Part shown: one piece after another, positions 62,016-64,000 of the stretch
Position numbering within the stretch: position 1 is the stretch's first letter
Layout: every line of letters begins with the position of its first letter
NCBI GenBank assembly: GCA_018697195.1
Contig: CM031857.1
Coordinates: 66,799,053-66,863,052 of the forward strand
Direction of reading: 5' to 3'
DNA: 64,000 nt
Source: Certhia americana
Taxonomy: Eukaryota > Chordata > Aves > Passeriformes > Certhiidae
Made by a program: the position numbers and the translations under genes
The notes under the pieces: generated by a model
What the model saw: the letters and a program-made list of their open reading frames with translations, nothing else
Told to the model about the DNA's origin: nothing
The model's database searches: none

Positions 62016-64000
62016 AAAGATTCAGCCAACTCCCAAGACATAATATAATCACTTTAACACCAGCCACTGGGTCACTTCTGCAACTGTCAACTCCAACCTC
62101 ATGTTTTTAGCACCCTGAACCATGCAAAGTGCCCACCTATCCTTGGAGGCTCCATGACCAAAAGAGACCTGGATAAAACTCCAAGCAGATGCTGGTCAGC
62201 GCGGACAGAGCCAGCACCCTCTGGGGGGAGCTAGCTGAGCCAAGCTAAGTTCACTAGCTAAGTTCAAATACAAGACTCCCATCTGTTTGGTGCTGGAGTC
62301 AAGAATCACTTCCCAGAGCAGACACCTTTATCAGGATATACGTCAATTGAAATGGGAAGCTCTTCAAGGACAAGATCATGTCTTTATTTATACTTGCACA
62401 ACTCCCTCTGCAATGCAGCGCTGACTCGTAACTGTTCAGCTGTGCAGGACAGACTGCAACTGGCAACGCTATCAGCTCCATGCTAATTAGATTAAATCTG
62501 CCACTCAAAACTGCACTAAAAAAACACTTTAAACATCCAGCAAGGCACACGCTTTTCATTAATGCAATTATCCTCCAAGAATGTTACAACTACTAATGCC
62601 TTCATATGCTTCTTGGTACCAGTATGTTTAACATTTACTCTTTCAGCAATCTCTTCTCAAAGAATGAACTTCATGGTAACACACTGAATCTAATGGAAGT
62701 GGGCCCTGCTCCTATCCTATCTGAACACCAAAATGGTGTTTTGGTAAACAGATGCACCTTGTATTACTGACAGAGATGTCATTTCAAAATTGTAATGTTT
62801 TGTGAAACATTTGCACAGTCCCAGGATTTTCACTATTATCTCTCACTACCTCTCAATATGAAATCCCAGCTATAATGTGAAGGCTTTTTGGATAGAAGGA
62901 AGTAACAGCCTGATGCATAATGTCATGCACCAAAGCCTCTGTCTGTGAAATACAGTGATCTTTTTCCCCAGCTTCAGCTTTCTTCTCCCATAACGGAAAG
63001 AACATCATAATTAGATTCTACCTGAGTTGCCCAAATGTTTGGGGAATAGGACCCATTGCCCAAGTAAGCTTCCTTTCCTTTATCTCCCTCATTTTCTTAG
63101 ATCTCTGAAGTATTAGTTCCACAGTAATGATGTCTCAGCTCTACCAGACACAGAAACACTATATATAGAGAGCTCTGTATTTAAGCTACTTGTAAATCTA
63201 TGAAGATAAATAGGGTTCGATTTTTGCAGTCTTCCTTTGCTTATTCCTCTAAACAATGTTTATTGCTTATTCAAGCTTTTACCCAGTACGAAGTCCACCC
63301 CAAATAATGGAAGTCCCAACAATGTAGCTATACTAATCAGAGTTTCCTACTGAAGGCTAAACCTCTTGAGAATTTCTCTCCAAAGGGACTATTCCAAATG
63401 ATATATTATATACAACCCATGTGGCAACCTGTTCTGAAGAGCCAATCTTGTAATCATCATCCTAGGTGATAGTGAGGTGGACAGGTGCTTTTTTGTAGCT
63501 TAAAAAAAAAATAGCAGAGACAGTTTACTTTCTGATACTCCAATGCCAACCTCCCTTTTATAATCCAACCATCTTTCAGCTACATTGGTCATTCTGGTAA
63601 CTCAGCTTAATATTAAAAAATCAAGCACTCTTGTTCAGTTGTTTGGGGGGAAGTCATTTTTTTTTTTTGCTGACAAATAAAGTGCAACAGTAAACTTTCG
63701 CCTTCAATTGCGCTACTTTCTTCTACAGCTGCAGATTTTGTCTGGAGTTTCATCAGGATAACTGAGGACAGAGCCTACAAGTAGAATGCAGCTAACCTTG
63801 CTGGGAGGTGGAACAGGTCCACGGGACACCTGCTCTGAACTAACATTTTAGTTAGGAACATGTAAACATTCCTGATTAATGACAAAACACGAAAGGGCTG
63901 TGACTGTGCATGAGGAACATAGCAGCTGATTAAGGTGTTGATTCTGTCAGTCACTGGCTCCCAAGGAAAAACCTAGCCAAAGTTTCCATTATCTAAGGTA

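Larger units (their letters stand above)
31400..64000 (-). other. TBC1D4: 3' part of the large first intron
   Basis: At least 32.6 kb upstream of exon 2 with no further TBC1D4 coding exon and no CpG-island promoter. Exon 1, which encodes the first PTB domain, should therefore lie beyond 64000. The two LTRs, CR1 tails, microsatellite, gap and palindromes listed separately are all in this intron. The rest (for example 31400-37600, 38500-42700, 43700-46800, 49500-52800, 53300-58500 and 62100-64000) looks like unique, AT-rich non-coding sequence in which I recognise nothing. Apparent open frames there are short, with no family match. Confidence 0.85.

Noticed and set aside
61675..62043. 122-codon frame
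   Set aside because: It runs through a CR1 3' untranslated tail, in no CR1 coding frame.
1..64000. TBC1D1 as the gene identity
   Set aside because: The paralogue shares the domain order, but exon text such as [28 protein letters not shown] and [20 protein letters not shown] matches TBC1D4.
1..64000. CRISPR arrays, operons, tRNA/rRNA genes or a nested protein-coding gene
   Set aside because: No regularly spaced repeats, no cloverleaf or snRNA-like sequence noticed, and no second set of phased exons on either strand.

Overview
The window is part of a bird genome. Avian origin is supported by degenerate CR1 3' ends with the 'gatctt..ggtcccttccaaccc' core, by two endogenous-retrovirus LTRs of types common in Neoaves, and by fairly short introns. 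The LTR types suggest a neoavian bird, but I cannot name the order or species.

There is one gene, on the minus strand: TBC1D4 (AS160), the insulin- and AMPK-regulated Rab-GTPase-activating protein that controls GLUT4 vesicle traffic. Thirteen constitutive coding exons are readable between 31399 and 253, in phase at every junction, with GT/AG splice sites throughout. Counted from an unseen first exon they are exons 2-10 and four later ones. They cover roughly human residues 166-972: PTB domain 2, split by a phosphosite-bearing insert; the Akt/14-3-3 phosphosite region; the calmodulin-binding segment; and the start of the Rab-GAP (TBC) domain. Exon 1 (PTB1) lies beyond the right edge. The exon with the catalytic arginine finger lies beyond the left edge.

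The most informative extra feature is at 12835-12984: a 150-bp in-frame cassette exon homologous to the alternative exon 11 of mammalian TBC1D4, the muscle/heart long-isoform exon. Its splice phases (AG|T at both ends) let it be included or skipped without a frameshift.

Layout: 1-31.4 kb holds the exons with introns of 0.65-6 kb. From 31.4 to 64 kb is the 3' part of the large first intron. That intron contains a near-complete solo LTR (42.7-43.7 kb), a decayed second LTR (52.8-53.2 kb), CR1 tails, A-rich tracts, a (CA)n microsatellite abutting a 10-N gap (37697-37706), and several short palindromes and hairpins. I see no other protein gene, no structural RNA gene and no CRISPR or prokaryotic-type feature. 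The window is a normal vertebrate locus. The noteworthy points are isoform structure, regulatory conservation and a few non-B DNA or hairpin candidates, not a new system.
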